A stretch of 64,000 bases of DNA, from IMG/VR virus record IMGVR_UViG_3300011445_000018, positions 1 through 64,000 of that record, one strand, 5' to 3'. Under the pieces are notes generated by a model, which worked only from the letters and a program-made list of their open reading frames with translations, was not told the origin of the DNA and searched no databases. This document shows, in pieces, positions 27,918 to 36,700 of this stretch. The first letter of the stretch is position 1. Every line of letters begins with the position of its first letter. The stretch comes from a virus. Both the position numbers and the translations under genes were made by a program.

Positions 27918-28829
27918 TCATCCGCCTACACCTGACATTGCTAAAGGTTGTATTACATCATAAATTAAAACCACGCGACCCAGTTGTCCGCCATTGTTTC
28001 CTGAAGCTCCACCATTACCCGCTACACCTGCGTAATCTATATCAGTGTTATTAGCAGCTGTTGAAGTAGTGGCTTGTGTCGATGTTGTATTTGTAACACC
28101 AACTACACTATTGCTTCCTCCGCCTCCACCACCGCCCATACGGCTGCCTGAACCAGAGGAACCCTCTCCACCACCACCGCCATGATGTCCGGCACCGCCA
28201 CCACCGCCACCACCATCACTACCTGCTATCGTTCCCCCAGCACCACCTTGATTGGCTGCATCACCCGAGCCGCCCGCACTACCACCACCAGAAGTTGCAT
28301 CAGTAGTTGCATTGCCACCATCACCACCGAACCGAGTGCCATCTACATTGCCCGCTTCCCCATCACTTGCTGTTGATCCACCTGTTCCACCAATTCCACC
28401 AGCACCCGTACCACCACCTGTACCACCTACACCGGGACCAGTTCCACCGCTCCCTGTACCGCCTGTGCCGCCCGTTGCTCCACCACCTGCTCCACCTGCT
28501 CCACCACCTGTACCGCCCCCACCGCCACCACCACCGCCTGAAACAATTAAATAACTGGCGACATTTTTAACAGCACTAAAACCACCGCCACCACCTGTCC
28601 CACCTGCTCCACCTGCGGTTCCACCAGTACCAACAACAACTGTTAAAGACGATATACTTGTTACGTCTAAATCGCCTTTAGTAAATCCTCCACCACCACC
28701 TGCTCCGCCAGCACCGGAAGCACCACCTGGTGCCCAGCATTTAATCGTGACATTCGTCCCACGAAAATTAGCTGGTTTCGTCCAAGTGGTACCAGTCGTA
28801 CCAACGGAATAAGTATCCTTGCGAATCAT
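27918..28829 (-). CDS. Glycine-rich tail/fibre protein
   Basis: 303 residues from the ATG at 28829 (ATGA overlap with the previous stop). The N-terminal YSVGTTGTTWTKPANF segment and the C-terminal NGGQLGRVVLIYD flank about 200 residues dominated by glycine, a form seen in phage tail-fibre tips and adhesins where glycine helices pack together. The DNA is strongly skewed to CCACC repeats on the plus strand. Confidence 0.65.
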   Translation of the reverse strand: MIRKDTYSVGTTGTTWTKPANFRGTNVTIKCWAPGGASGAGGAGGGGGFTKGDLDVTSISSLTVVVGTGGTAGGAGGTGGGGGFSAVKNVASYLIVSGGGGGGGGGTGGGAGGAGGGATGGTGGTGSGGTGPGVGGTGGGTGAGGIGGTGGSTASDGEAGNVDGTRFGGDGGNATTDATSGGGSAGGSGDAANQGGAGGTIAGSDGGGGGGGAGHHGGGGGEGSSGSGSRMGGGGGGGSNSVVGVTNTTSTQATTSTAANNTDIDYAGVAGNGGASGNNGGQLGRVVLIYDVIQPLAMSGVGG

Positions 28830-29692
28830 TTGTACCAAGCCACAGCATCTAAAGCAGTTGTAGGAGCGGTATTACCACCAGCGGTTGTCATTACTGCTGC
28901 CCAACTCATTGCAGTAGCGAATTCAACACCTCCGGGTCGCATCCACAAGTTCGCTGCTGATTGCGGAGGAATCGTTATCATAAATAATGGATTCGTTGTA
29001 CCAACTGTTACCGATCCAGCCGCAGTGTTATAAAATTGAACATATACTGCTACGGTATTTGGATTATAAATATAATAACCATGAAGCTCTCCAGCACTGG
29101 CTTTAATAACTTGTGCAGCATTAGTGAGAGCCGTTCCACCATCACTAGAAGTGGAATTAACAGTTGAAGAACTTTCTGTTAATTTCCTCAATTTCGCAGA
29201 AAATGATCCAGTGGCACTCGCTGCATCTGCATTAGCTCCAAATGGGTCAGTTGGTACGCGTGTTACATCTACATCTAATCCATTGGTGGCATCACCACCA
29301 ACAAGGGCACCTGCCGCAGTTATAACGGTCGTTTGTGCTCCGTTACGTAGAAACCATGCCCTTACTGCATCCCCATCCGCACTAACAGAAGCGGGGACCG
29401 CTGCACTAGCATACCCTCCAACAGGTATCGGGTTAACACCTGTTACATCAGCATCATGAGCTACGCTACCTGCTGGATTAACCAGGATGGCACTTTGATT
29501 GTTAGCAATAACAACAGGTATAGATGCTGCCATCGCAGCTTGACCGAAAGCCAAATCAGTAACAGTTTTAGCATCGTCGCTACCAGCTAAAATACCAATA
29601 GCTACAATCTGGATGTTCTGTGCAGCATCACCGGAATAAGTGACGCTACGTGTTGCTACAGGTATACTATTTGCAGATACATTATCAGCCAT
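28826..29692 (-). CDS. Beta-rich virion surface protein
   Basis: 288 residues. Ala/Thr/Val-rich with a C-terminal domain (GELHGYYIYNPNTVAVYVQFYN...) that recurs in phage structural proteins. Its start overlaps the end of the beta-helix gene by 8 bp. Host-contact or decoration role is inferred from position. Confidence 0.55.
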   Translation of the reverse strand: MADNVSANSIPVATRSVTYSGDAAQNIQIVAIGILAGSDDAKTVTDLAFGQAAMAASIPVVIANNQSAILVNPAGSVAHDADVTGVNPIPVGGYASAAVPASVSADGDAVRAWFLRNGAQTTVITAAGALVGGDATNGLDVDVTRVPTDPFGANADAASATGSFSAKLRKLTESSSTVNSTSSDGGTALTNAAQVIKASAGELHGYYIYNPNTVAVYVQFYNTAAGSVTVGTTNPLFMITIPPQSAANLWMRPGGVEFATAMSWAAVMTTAGGNTAPTTALDAVAWYK

Positions 29693-31019
29693 TTATCGGT
29701 TCCTTGGTTCTGTTTGATCGCCAAAAGTTAGAACCGTAAAAAGTTATTTCACCTGTTACATTGTCTTTATGAAGAGGATAATTTTGATTAAAATGTTCAA
29801 GAATTGGTGTAAATGGACCTTGATTACCACTCATTTGGGGTCGTTCGTAAATTTGCAAATTACCAAATTTCACTTTACCTATGGGGCCACGTAGGTCGAT
29901 TCCACCAGTAGTTTGGAAGTTCTCAAAGGAATTATTATCTATTTGGCCATTTATAGCTGCAATCATTAGTGCTGTGTTATCCACTTCTGCATTAATACTC
30001 CAGAAACGATTATCAGTGAAACCGGAACCAAAAAGACATATGCCTGGACCAGCACAATTTGTTATATTTATATCAACTAAGGTATTCTCTCGAATACCTT
30101 CACCTGGTACCCCGTTCCCTTCAAATAGAATCACTTCATTTGCATTGGCCTCACCACCACGAATATTATCAAAATAACAATTCATAATCATCGATCCGCG
30201 GCAGGATCCAGTTTGAAACACAATGCCACGATTTGTACCATACCACGTGCAATTAGTAACCAATATACCTTCTGCACCAGTGTTAAAGAAAGCGTGCATA
30301 CCGTTTGCTGTGTGACCAACAAAATCACAATGATCCCATACACTGAGCGAAGGCACTTGTCCGGTGCTGGCTTTCTCGAATCGGCAATTCTGCACGAGCA
30401 TATTACGTGATTGAAAACATCTTATTAATTCACCACCTTTAAGCGTGCAGTTCTTAACAGTAATTTGACCTGAAAGCGTGCTAGTAGGTGGATCAAGGTA
30501 GTTATGAATATAAGTTGGCCAATCACATTCATGTGTTAAAGTTAATCCCTCAAGGAACATAGTCCCCTTAGGAATAAACATTCGTTCAGCGTACTCACCA
30601 TTAGGCATCCGTAGAATAGTTGCGTGGTAGCCACTTATTTTAGTATTATTTAATACATTTAATGAACCCTTCCAAACATGCAAACCGGGCTTTAATATCA
30701 AATCCCTACCAATATTTACAGCGTTCTGTGCATCAAATAGGGATAATCCAGGTTGAATTAATTGTGTCTTTCTAGGTCGTGTAGTAACTATATTATTTCT
30801 AACAACTATTTCTTTATCACCAATGTTATATGTTCCAGGAGCCGCTGTTAATGGAATAGTTACTTTCCACGCCCATTGCCAATGCCAATTACCAATGGTA
30901 TAGTCACTAGGGCACCTAATGTTCCATCCAGGTGGAACAACAGGTTGCGAAGTGTCTACACCACTTGGGAACCAGAAATATACAGTGCTACCAGGGGTAG
31001 CCTCACGCGATGTATACAT
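29685..31019 (-). CDS. Right-handed beta-helix tailspike-like protein
   Basis: 444 residues. An N-terminal domain (1-110) is followed by about ten parallel beta-helix coils between 110 and 370, with asparagine ladders and phrases such as ITVKNCTLKGG, LVQNCRFEKA and NCYFDNIRGG. This matches pectate-lyase-like tailspikes. Catalytic residues cannot be placed by eye. One-base overlap with the fibre gene upstream. Confidence 0.65.
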   Translation of the reverse strand: MYTSREATPGSTVYFWFPSGVDTSQPVVPPGWNIRCPSDYTIGNWHWQWAWKVTIPLTAAPGTYNIGDKEIVVRNNIVTTRPRKTQLIQPGLSLFDAQNAVNIGRDLILKPGLHVWKGSLNVLNNTKISGYHATILRMPNGEYAERMFIPKGTMFLEGLTLTHECDWPTYIHNYLDPPTSTLSGQITVKNCTLKGGELIRCFQSRNMLVQNCRFEKASTGQVPSLSVWDHCDFVGHTANGMHAFFNTGAEGILVTNCTWYGTNRGIVFQTGSCRGSMIMNCYFDNIRGGEANANEVILFEGNGVPGEGIRENTLVDINITNCAGPGICLFGSGFTDNRFWSINAEVDNTALMIAAINGQIDNNSFENFQTTGGIDLRGPIGKVKFGNLQIYERPQMSGNQGPFTPILEHFNQNYPLHKDNVTGEITFYGSNFWRSNRTKEPING

Positions 31020-31456
31020 TAGGCAAATGTAACAGTAATGGCACCAGCAGCGATTTCAGCGGTATCACCGCTATCAATTGTTCGCGACGTAGTGACTGGT
31101 GTGTAAAATAACATATTGCCAGCGTCATAGGTCGCACTGTCAACGATCGCTAGATCGGTAACGGTTCCCCAACTCGCTGTGGCAGCAGCAAATGTAATAG
31201 CGGCAGCATTATCAGTTTGACCATCACCGCCCGCTGTTGCTGTCCAATTAGCATCTAGCGGATTGCGTGCTACGCGTGCATACGCACCAGCATTAGCAAC
31301 CTCAGTACCTGATCCGGTACTGAATTGACCTATACCGGCATCATTGGTTGCGGCCGTTAGAAGGGCGATCGCTAGGACAGTTGGCTTGGTAAAGCTACCC
31401 GTTCTGAAGATATGCTTAATAAGCTCATCTTCCAAATAGTCTGACATTTCGCTCAT
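31019..31456 (-). CDS. Short tail fibre-type protein
   Basis: 145 residues. The layout MSDYLEDELIKHIFRTGSF, then P-T-V-AIALLT, then AYARVARNPLDANW, then WGTVTDLAIVD and a final TIDSGDTAEIAAGAI strand matches a very common phage fibre family. AGGAA lies 7 bp before the ATG. It overlaps the previous gene by 32 bp. Confidence 0.75.
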   Translation of the reverse strand: MSEMSDYLEDELIKHIFRTGSFTKPTVLAIALLTAATNDAGIGQFSTGSGTEVANAGAYARVARNPLDANWTATAGGDGQTDNAAAITFAAATASWGTVTDLAIVDSATYDAGNMLFYTPVTTSRTIDSGDTAEIAAGAITVTFA

Positions 31457-31871
31457 TTTTTAGTTCCTGTATAGGGCTGTCAAGAATCAAATCCTTACGC
31501 ACTTGTCCACTTTTTATTGCAATCATGGCATTTTTGATAAAAGTATCGGCCCGCGTACCATAGAGCCATACTTCAACTACATAGTTCTTAGCGTCCACGT
31601 AACACATACGTTTGTCACCGACCGGTGCATTTATCAGTAGGCTTGCATGTGCAAGTTTTAACACCTCTGAATGGAATTGTTCCTCTTCGGTTAAATCACC
31701 CTCAACAACACGCAAACCATTTTCATAAAAAGTAACCTTTCTTTTTAATATGATACGCTGTGCCATTACCTTGCTTTTTGATCCAACCGAAACATCTCCA
31801 CTATGCTCACGCATCCTACGCAACAGACGCGATGGACGCATAACACCAGGCAATAACATTATTTTAGGCAT
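31425..31871 (-). CDS. Hypothetical virion-operon protein
   Basis: 148 residues from the ATG at 31871 (GGAG ten bases upstream, overlapping the sulfotransferase stop). Basic N-terminus (MPKIMLLPGVMRPSRLLRRM), then an alpha/beta part with KVTFYENGLRVVEGDLTEEE. I do not recognise it. Between a sulfotransferase and a fibre gene it may serve modification or assembly of the adsorption apparatus. Confidence 0.5.
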   Translation of the reverse strand: MPKIMLLPGVMRPSRLLRRMREHSGDVSVGSKSKVMAQRIILKRKVTFYENGLRVVEGDLTEEEQFHSEVLKLAHASLLINAPVGDKRMCYVDAKNYVVEVWLYGTRADTFIKNAMIAIKSGQVRKDLILDSPIQELKNERNVRLFGR

Positions 31872-32700
31872 AATCAAATTTCTCCATAACGCTTTTATGA
31901 TCATCTTTAATTTTATCAGATTGCATAGATGTTAAATGCTCTTTCCACTGACCAGCTTTACCTGATCGAAAGAAATGTTTATTTTTACCCTTTTCAATAA
32001 ATCCTACCTTATCTTCTTGGAAGCGGAGATTTTCAAAAGAACTTTGTTCCAAAGCGAAATGCAACCGTTCCTCAAGATTATCGTTACGTGTTAATTCAAA
32101 ATATATTAATATTTGGTCAAAAACTTTCAATGGATCATCAAGTATGTCCTCAAATCGTACCACAAGGGTCGGAACGTTATTATTAATAAGTGTCCATGTT
32201 TCAACGTGCTTGGACCATGAAAGTACCAGACTAGTCATATGTAATTCATCTACTAATCCCTGTTGGGGATTATTCATGAATTCTATTGTTTGGTCTATTG
32301 TCATTCCTAAATGGTGTGAAAGACTTATGCAAACGTCTCTCGGATCGCGTATAATATAAATTGCATTTTTACTTAAAGCTGTTGGTATGGTTTCAAAACC
32401 ATTTAATACTACTTTTGCATTATGTGTTTTGAAACATACGTCAATTGTTGGCGATATTTTCAATTTGTTCAATAGTAAAGCTGGCCTATAAATAAAGAAC
32501 TCTCCAACAGATAACTTCTCTACGCATGTTGGACACATCATTTGCAACATGCACATATCATTATCTCTTTGCACATGTTGATAAGCACTATTTATATTTA
32601 AGGGAAATTTCGTTATAAAAGCATTCAGAAACATTCTTATCCAAGTATTACCACTTTTTGGATAACTAGCTAACCATGATATCCTACTTGCGTCAGCCAT
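31864..32700 (-). CDS. PAPS-dependent sulfotransferase
   Basis: 278 residues from the ATG at 32700, which overlaps the previous stop and follows GGTGAG; a longer frame from 32760 runs into that gene. The 5'-phosphosulfate loop YPKSGNTW is at 13-20, the 3'-phosphate motif IRDPRDVCISLSHH near 135-148, and FFRSGKAGQWKEHL near the end matches the RKGxxGDWK motif of cytosolic sulfotransferases. It would move sulfate from PAPS to a hydroxyl or amine, perhaps on a glycan or host surface molecule. No PAPS synthesis gene is present, so host PAPS is needed. Finding it inside a structural operon is unusual. Confidence 0.85.
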   Translation of the reverse strand: MADASRISWLASYPKSGNTWIRMFLNAFITKFPLNINSAYQHVQRDNDMCMLQMMCPTCVEKLSVGEFFIYRPALLLNKLKISPTIDVCFKTHNAKVVLNGFETIPTALSKNAIYIIRDPRDVCISLSHHLGMTIDQTIEFMNNPQQGLVDELHMTSLVLSWSKHVETWTLINNNVPTLVVRFEDILDDPLKVFDQILIYFELTRNDNLEERLHFALEQSSFENLRFQEDKVGFIEKGKNKHFFRSGKAGQWKEHLTSMQSDKIKDDHKSVMEKFDYA

Positions 32701-33946
32701 ACAATTTCTCACCTTCAAATTCCAATGATACATCAGTTGTAAAACGACTAGTATTAACAAAATCGATAGGGTTTGTTAATAATCTCACTTTCCATACCTC
32801 GCCTTTATGATTTGTTAATCTTATATAATCTGAATTATAATATTTGAAAAATTCCTTTACCTCCCTAGCTTTGTAAACATTAAGAATGCGGAACGTGTAA
32901 TTGAGACGCCTGTTTTTGTTTGTTTTAACGAACGTTACGGTTCCACCGTCCATCGTACGTTTCAAATTCATTTCACTGACGAGATTCTCTGTATCACCGA
33001 ACAGTGGACAGGGTAAAACGATTGATGTCTGAAGAAAATCAAATGGAGCCTGTAATACTACATGACAATCTTGGTCAACTGTGGTACTGTACGCTATGCT
33101 ATTAAAAACCAAGGTACTAGTAGCAGTTGGGAAATCAATATGGCCTGGATTAGTATTTTGTGATAATTGTAACAGGTTACTTGCACTGAGGTTGACAACA
33201 ATATTACCAACAACATTTTGACTTAAAATTAATGTGTTACTCGCATCCTCGAAAATACCACCTATGACGCCGATCGCTTGATTGGTTAAATTAAGGGCAC
33301 TGAACGCTAATCTTGATTCATTTATGCTTTGAGTAAAAGTTATAACATTGATCGCTGAAACAGCGGGCAGAACATGTTGGAAGAGAACGAATTGTTGGAG
33401 TAGATCAAGGGCACTGCTCGCTGAACGCTGTGTTATTTCTAGTGTTGTGGCATTTTGTGTTAATGTTAGGGTTGATGAAGGGGCTGGGTTGAGTTCGCTT
33501 TCAAATGTTACGGATTGTGTTAAAGATAACGTGTTACCAGTTCGTATTGCTAATTGTGTTGCACTTTGACTAAATGATATTGTATTGCTTGCACTTAATA
33601 TATTTGTATCGAAAAATGTATTAAGCGTTCCTGATACATTTATTTGGGCTGCAACGAATTCCTTTATCTGTGTTAGGTTCGCGACCACTAAAGCAGTGGT
33701 ATTTATGGCCCCTATTAATCTATTAACGGTATATTTAACATTTGCCGTTACATTTGCATTAGCTGTTACATTTGCTTCTAATTGCTGTATTGCTTGAAAT
33801 GGTATAAGAACTTGTACAATAACCGCTGAAGCTCTTGCTTTACCGCCAGTTACGACTGCTTGAGCGGTCGTAGATGTACTTCTAGCATTACCGCCTTGCG
33901 ATAATACCTCGCTGACAACTGATGTTGCTCTTGATTCATTGGCCAC
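32693..33946 (-). CDS. Modular repeat tail protein, paralogue of 9609-10964
   Basis: 417 residues. Residues about 50-110 contain units like those of the 20-residue repeat protein (LEANVTANANVTANV, NTTALVVANLTQ). Residues 120-270 contain 'SNTLxLSQS' units like those of 9609-10964. The final 120 residues (GDTENLVSEMNLKRTMDGG... SLEFEGEKLYG) match the C-terminal domain of that same protein. So it combines two repeat types with a shared docking domain. Confidence 0.6.
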   Translation of the reverse strand: MANESRATSVVSEVLSQGGNARSTSTTAQAVVTGGKARASAVIVQVLIPFQAIQQLEANVTANANVTANVKYTVNRLIGAINTTALVVANLTQIKEFVAAQINVSGTLNTFFDTNILSASNTISFSQSATQLAIRTGNTLSLTQSVTFESELNPAPSSTLTLTQNATTLEITQRSASSALDLLQQFVLFQHVLPAVSAINVITFTQSINESRLAFSALNLTNQAIGVIGGIFEDASNTLILSQNVVGNIVVNLSASNLLQLSQNTNPGHIDFPTATSTLVFNSIAYSTTVDQDCHVVLQAPFDFLQTSIVLPCPLFGDTENLVSEMNLKRTMDGGTVTFVKTNKNRRLNYTFRILNVYKAREVKEFFKYYNSDYIRLTNHKGEVWKVRLLTNPIDFVNTSRFTTDVSLEFEGEKLYG

Positions 33947-35055
33947 TACGCCACCTTAATACCGAACTCCGCCGCATCCACGGCCGCAGGTAGCCACGCG
34001 GCTGACGTATCTGGATCAACTTCAAAAATACCAGCTTTAGCAGTATAGGATGTTGTCATACCTATTGCAGCACTATCGGCTTCTGTACCATTACTTCGAG
34101 CCACTGTTTTAAGGTCAGCAGCCCCGACATCTACTTTCTTACCTAGAACTTTAACACAAACGGCTTTAACTGTTACAACAGCGGCGGGTAGATTTTCGTA
34201 TGCATAGGTATCTTTGTTTGTAGTAGTTGGGCTTTCCACATAAGTGGAATCGTCATCTGGTACACCATCATCATCTACCAAGAGATAATTATCAGTGCTA
34301 TCGGCATCTGAACCAACAAATTGAGAACTATTACCATTGCCCGTTGGTATTAGTTGTTTGACTTGTACATCGCCCAAGAAATCATTATTAACAGAGCCGC
34401 TTGTATCAGCGATATAAAGATCATCAAAATCAATTGATGGAACGGTGGTCACTGGTATAGTTGATCCTATGACCAGGGCCGTTACACCATTATCATTCAG
34501 AAGAGTATCTTTACCAGTTGCAGCTAGCTCTGATACACCATTTATGCATATTTCAATCGTACCAGTGGAATTATGAGAAAAGAACTTCAGTTCTACATAG
34601 TACCAATTGCCAGCGACCAAGACAGTGGAAGTTGCTCCTACACCAGAAAAGTTCGTGAATGCACCGCCCGAGCGAAAGCCTGGTACTATTTGTTTCGAGC
34701 TATTAATAGCCAAAAGAATATTATACTGACTATCACCGGTACCACTAGCAGAAAGAATTCCCGCAAAGACTGCGAATCCGCTTTCATTAAAAGTGTTGAC
34801 TTTAATAGCAAAACCAACAATAATGGTGCTACCACCAGCCAAGCCACTGCTAAAACTTTTTCCTTGAATGTTATTTGGCGTTTCATCATTGGTCGCTGTT
34901 CCAGGAACGATACGTAAACATTTATCCCCATTACGACCTGTTTGGATTGTTTGGGTCATGGTCCCAACGGGCTGAACATCACTGAATGCACTATATGCAC
35001 CCGGCAAATCAGCCGTTTCTAACCAATCAAAGCCTTCTACTAGCTTAAGTGCCAC
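33946..35055 (-). CDS. Virion protein with lectin-like domain
   Basis: 369 residues. Residues 1-230 have the strand pattern of a concanavalin/LamG-like jelly roll common in phage surface proteins (GFDWLETADL, NWYYVELKFFSHNSTG, DFDDLYIAD). The C-terminal third is a second beta domain ending SAAWLPAAVDAAEFGIKV. It likely binds glycans or decorates the particle. It follows the portal gene with an 11-bp overlap. Confidence 0.6.
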   Translation of the reverse strand: MALKLVEGFDWLETADLPGAYSAFSDVQPVGTMTQTIQTGRNGDKCLRIVPGTATNDETPNNIQGKSFSSGLAGGSTIIVGFAIKVNTFNESGFAVFAGILSASGTGDSQYNILLAINSSKQIVPGFRSGGAFTNFSGVGATSTVLVAGNWYYVELKFFSHNSTGTIEICINGVSELAATGKDTLLNDNGVTALVIGSTIPVTTVPSIDFDDLYIADTSGSVNNDFLGDVQVKQLIPTGNGNSSQFVGSDADSTDNYLLVDDDGVPDDDSTYVESPTTTNKDTYAYENLPAAVVTVKAVCVKVLGKKVDVGAADLKTVARSNGTEADSAAIGMTTSYTAKAGIFEVDPDTSAAWLPAAVDAAEFGIKVA

Positions 35056-36700
35056 GTTTTTCCTCTTTACTTGCGTTTGCTACACCACCTAGTTCCGGCG
35101 TTCCGCGTGCTTGGGCCTGACTCTCAGCGATCCTTTTAACGCGATCAGCGTGCTCTGTTTTAGCTTTCTCTACTACCCCTTCGGGATAACCCTTGGCTTT
35201 GCTCGCTGTTTCAGCGTCAATCAAACCAAGTTCGATGTCACTTTTGAGTTCTTCGCTATCACCAATAATAACACTTGCTTCCTCTACCTCTTTGTTAATC
35301 TTATCAAGTGTTTCTTTTGATATATTTGGTCCAATTAACGTGTTCGCTGTTATTTTGAATACCTCTTTTTTATATGTAATTGATGGATGACTTTTAGCGG
35401 ATTCCTTTAGATCTTTTGCCTCATCACGCCGCTCTTTATCGTTTTGGAGAGTGTATTTCTCAGGATATTTAACAGTTGGTACAACGCCCTTACGATCCTC
35501 GTACCATTGCCAATATTTAGCTATCCTACGTTCACCGTGTTCTAGTTCCAAAGCAATAGCGGAAAGACCGGCTTCAAGACTTCGTTCATCAAAGCTCTTA
35601 CTTTCACCTGATGCCATTTTAGGGGTTAGATTAGAAACATTAAGCTTAACGAGCATTCTTATATCTCGTTTAAGCTCATCTTGTTTCTGCATACTAGCTA
35701 GCAAGGGTGCTGTTGGCGGAGCGATGAACTCCGGCATCATCAGACCAAGAGGTATTCGTCTACCTGTGGTTGTTCCTACCTCGATTTCGTATTCCTTAGC
35801 AGCAACACTATCTTTTCGTTCACCGCTTTCAACGATCGTTACATCGCTACCAGCAGGTCGTCGATAAAGGTTATCAACTCGTGGATCGTATTGCTCAACA
35901 TAGAAGGGAAAGTTACTTTTAAGAGCGTAGGCAATATCACTACTAGCGAGATTGAGGAGGGCAATCTGATAATTAGCTATGTTCTTTAACAAACTATGCG
36001 GAAGCTCAAATGTAACAAATGGAATCTCAGGTAAATTGATAAATTTAGGCTCTTTAATCAATTTGTAATTATTATCATAATAATTAACAACTACCTGACC
36101 ATCCATCAAGCGGAAAAGTCTCAATTCTTCTATACAATTATCAGGTAGGCCGAATTCATTATATGTATGAACATAATTACGTAATAGAACCATTTTATAG
36201 GTATCGGAATAGGGATCTTTTTCCCAATTGATAATATCCTCAGCCTTATAGTGATAAATATATGGTTGAATGTCTCTCTGATCTCTAAGAGTAATTGTAC
36301 CATTTAGTTCACTATTATCAATGAACACGCCAACTCGTTTCATGGTCGTTAATTCCGTCAATATGACGCGACCTATGAAACTATTCATCGTCGTACCGGC
36401 TAAATCAATACCTTTACCTATGCCGCGTACTGCTTCGTTATAATTAACACTTCCACCAGTGCGTGTTACATCGGATATGCGTTGAAAAATACTATCCTTA
36501 ACTTCATCGACCGCTGCTGCAGCGAACGCTGGAACATAACTAATGCATTTGCGTTCAGCGAACTCTGGATCGCTTTCACGACTACTGAATTTCTTCAGAT
36601 AACGCTCAATGAATTCGTCACCGGCTTCATAAGTGAGACGCCACTTACACCAGTCAACTTCATCGCGTTCGTAATCAGGATGCTTGATGTCGTCTATCAC
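35045..36700 (-). CDS. Portal protein (DUF4055-like)
   Basis: 551 residues. Early motifs (DEFIERYLKKF, RKCISYVPAFAAAAVDE, FQRISDVTRTGG) and the central HSLLKNIANYQIALLNLASSD correspond to DUF4055-type portals; the C-terminal part is helical with EKYTLQNDKERRDEAKDL. Twelve copies would form the DNA channel at the capsid vertex. It begins at the terminase stop. Confidence 0.8.
   Translation of the reverse strand: MIDDIKHPDYERDEVDWCKWRLTYEAGDEFIERYLKKFSSRESDPEFAERKCISYVPAFAAAAVDEVKDSIFQRISDVTRTGGSVNYNEAVRGIGKGIDLAGTTMNSFIGRVILTELTTMKRVGVFIDNSELNGTITLRDQRDIQPYIYHYKAEDIINWEKDPYSDTYKMVLLRNYVHTYNEFGLPDNCIEELRLFRLMDGQVVVNYYDNNYKLIKEPKFINLPEIPFVTFELPHSLLKNIANYQIALLNLASSDIAYALKSNFPFYVEQYDPRVDNLYRRPAGSDVTIVESGERKDSVAAKEYEIEVGTTTGRRIPLGLMMPEFIAPPTAPLLASMQKQDELKRDIRMLVKLNVSNLTPKMASGESKSFDERSLEAGLSAIALELEHGERRIAKYWQWYEDRKGVVPTVKYPEKYTLQNDKERRDEAKDLKESAKSHPSITYKKEVFKITANTLIGPNISKETLDKINKEVEEASVIIGDSEELKSDIELGLIDAETASKAKGYPEGVVEKAKTEHADRVKRIAESQAQARGTPELGGVANASKEEKRGT

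Noticed and set aside
28252-28570. Pro- and His-rich plus-strand frames
   Set aside because: They are complements of the glycine-rich protein gene and arise from its composition.
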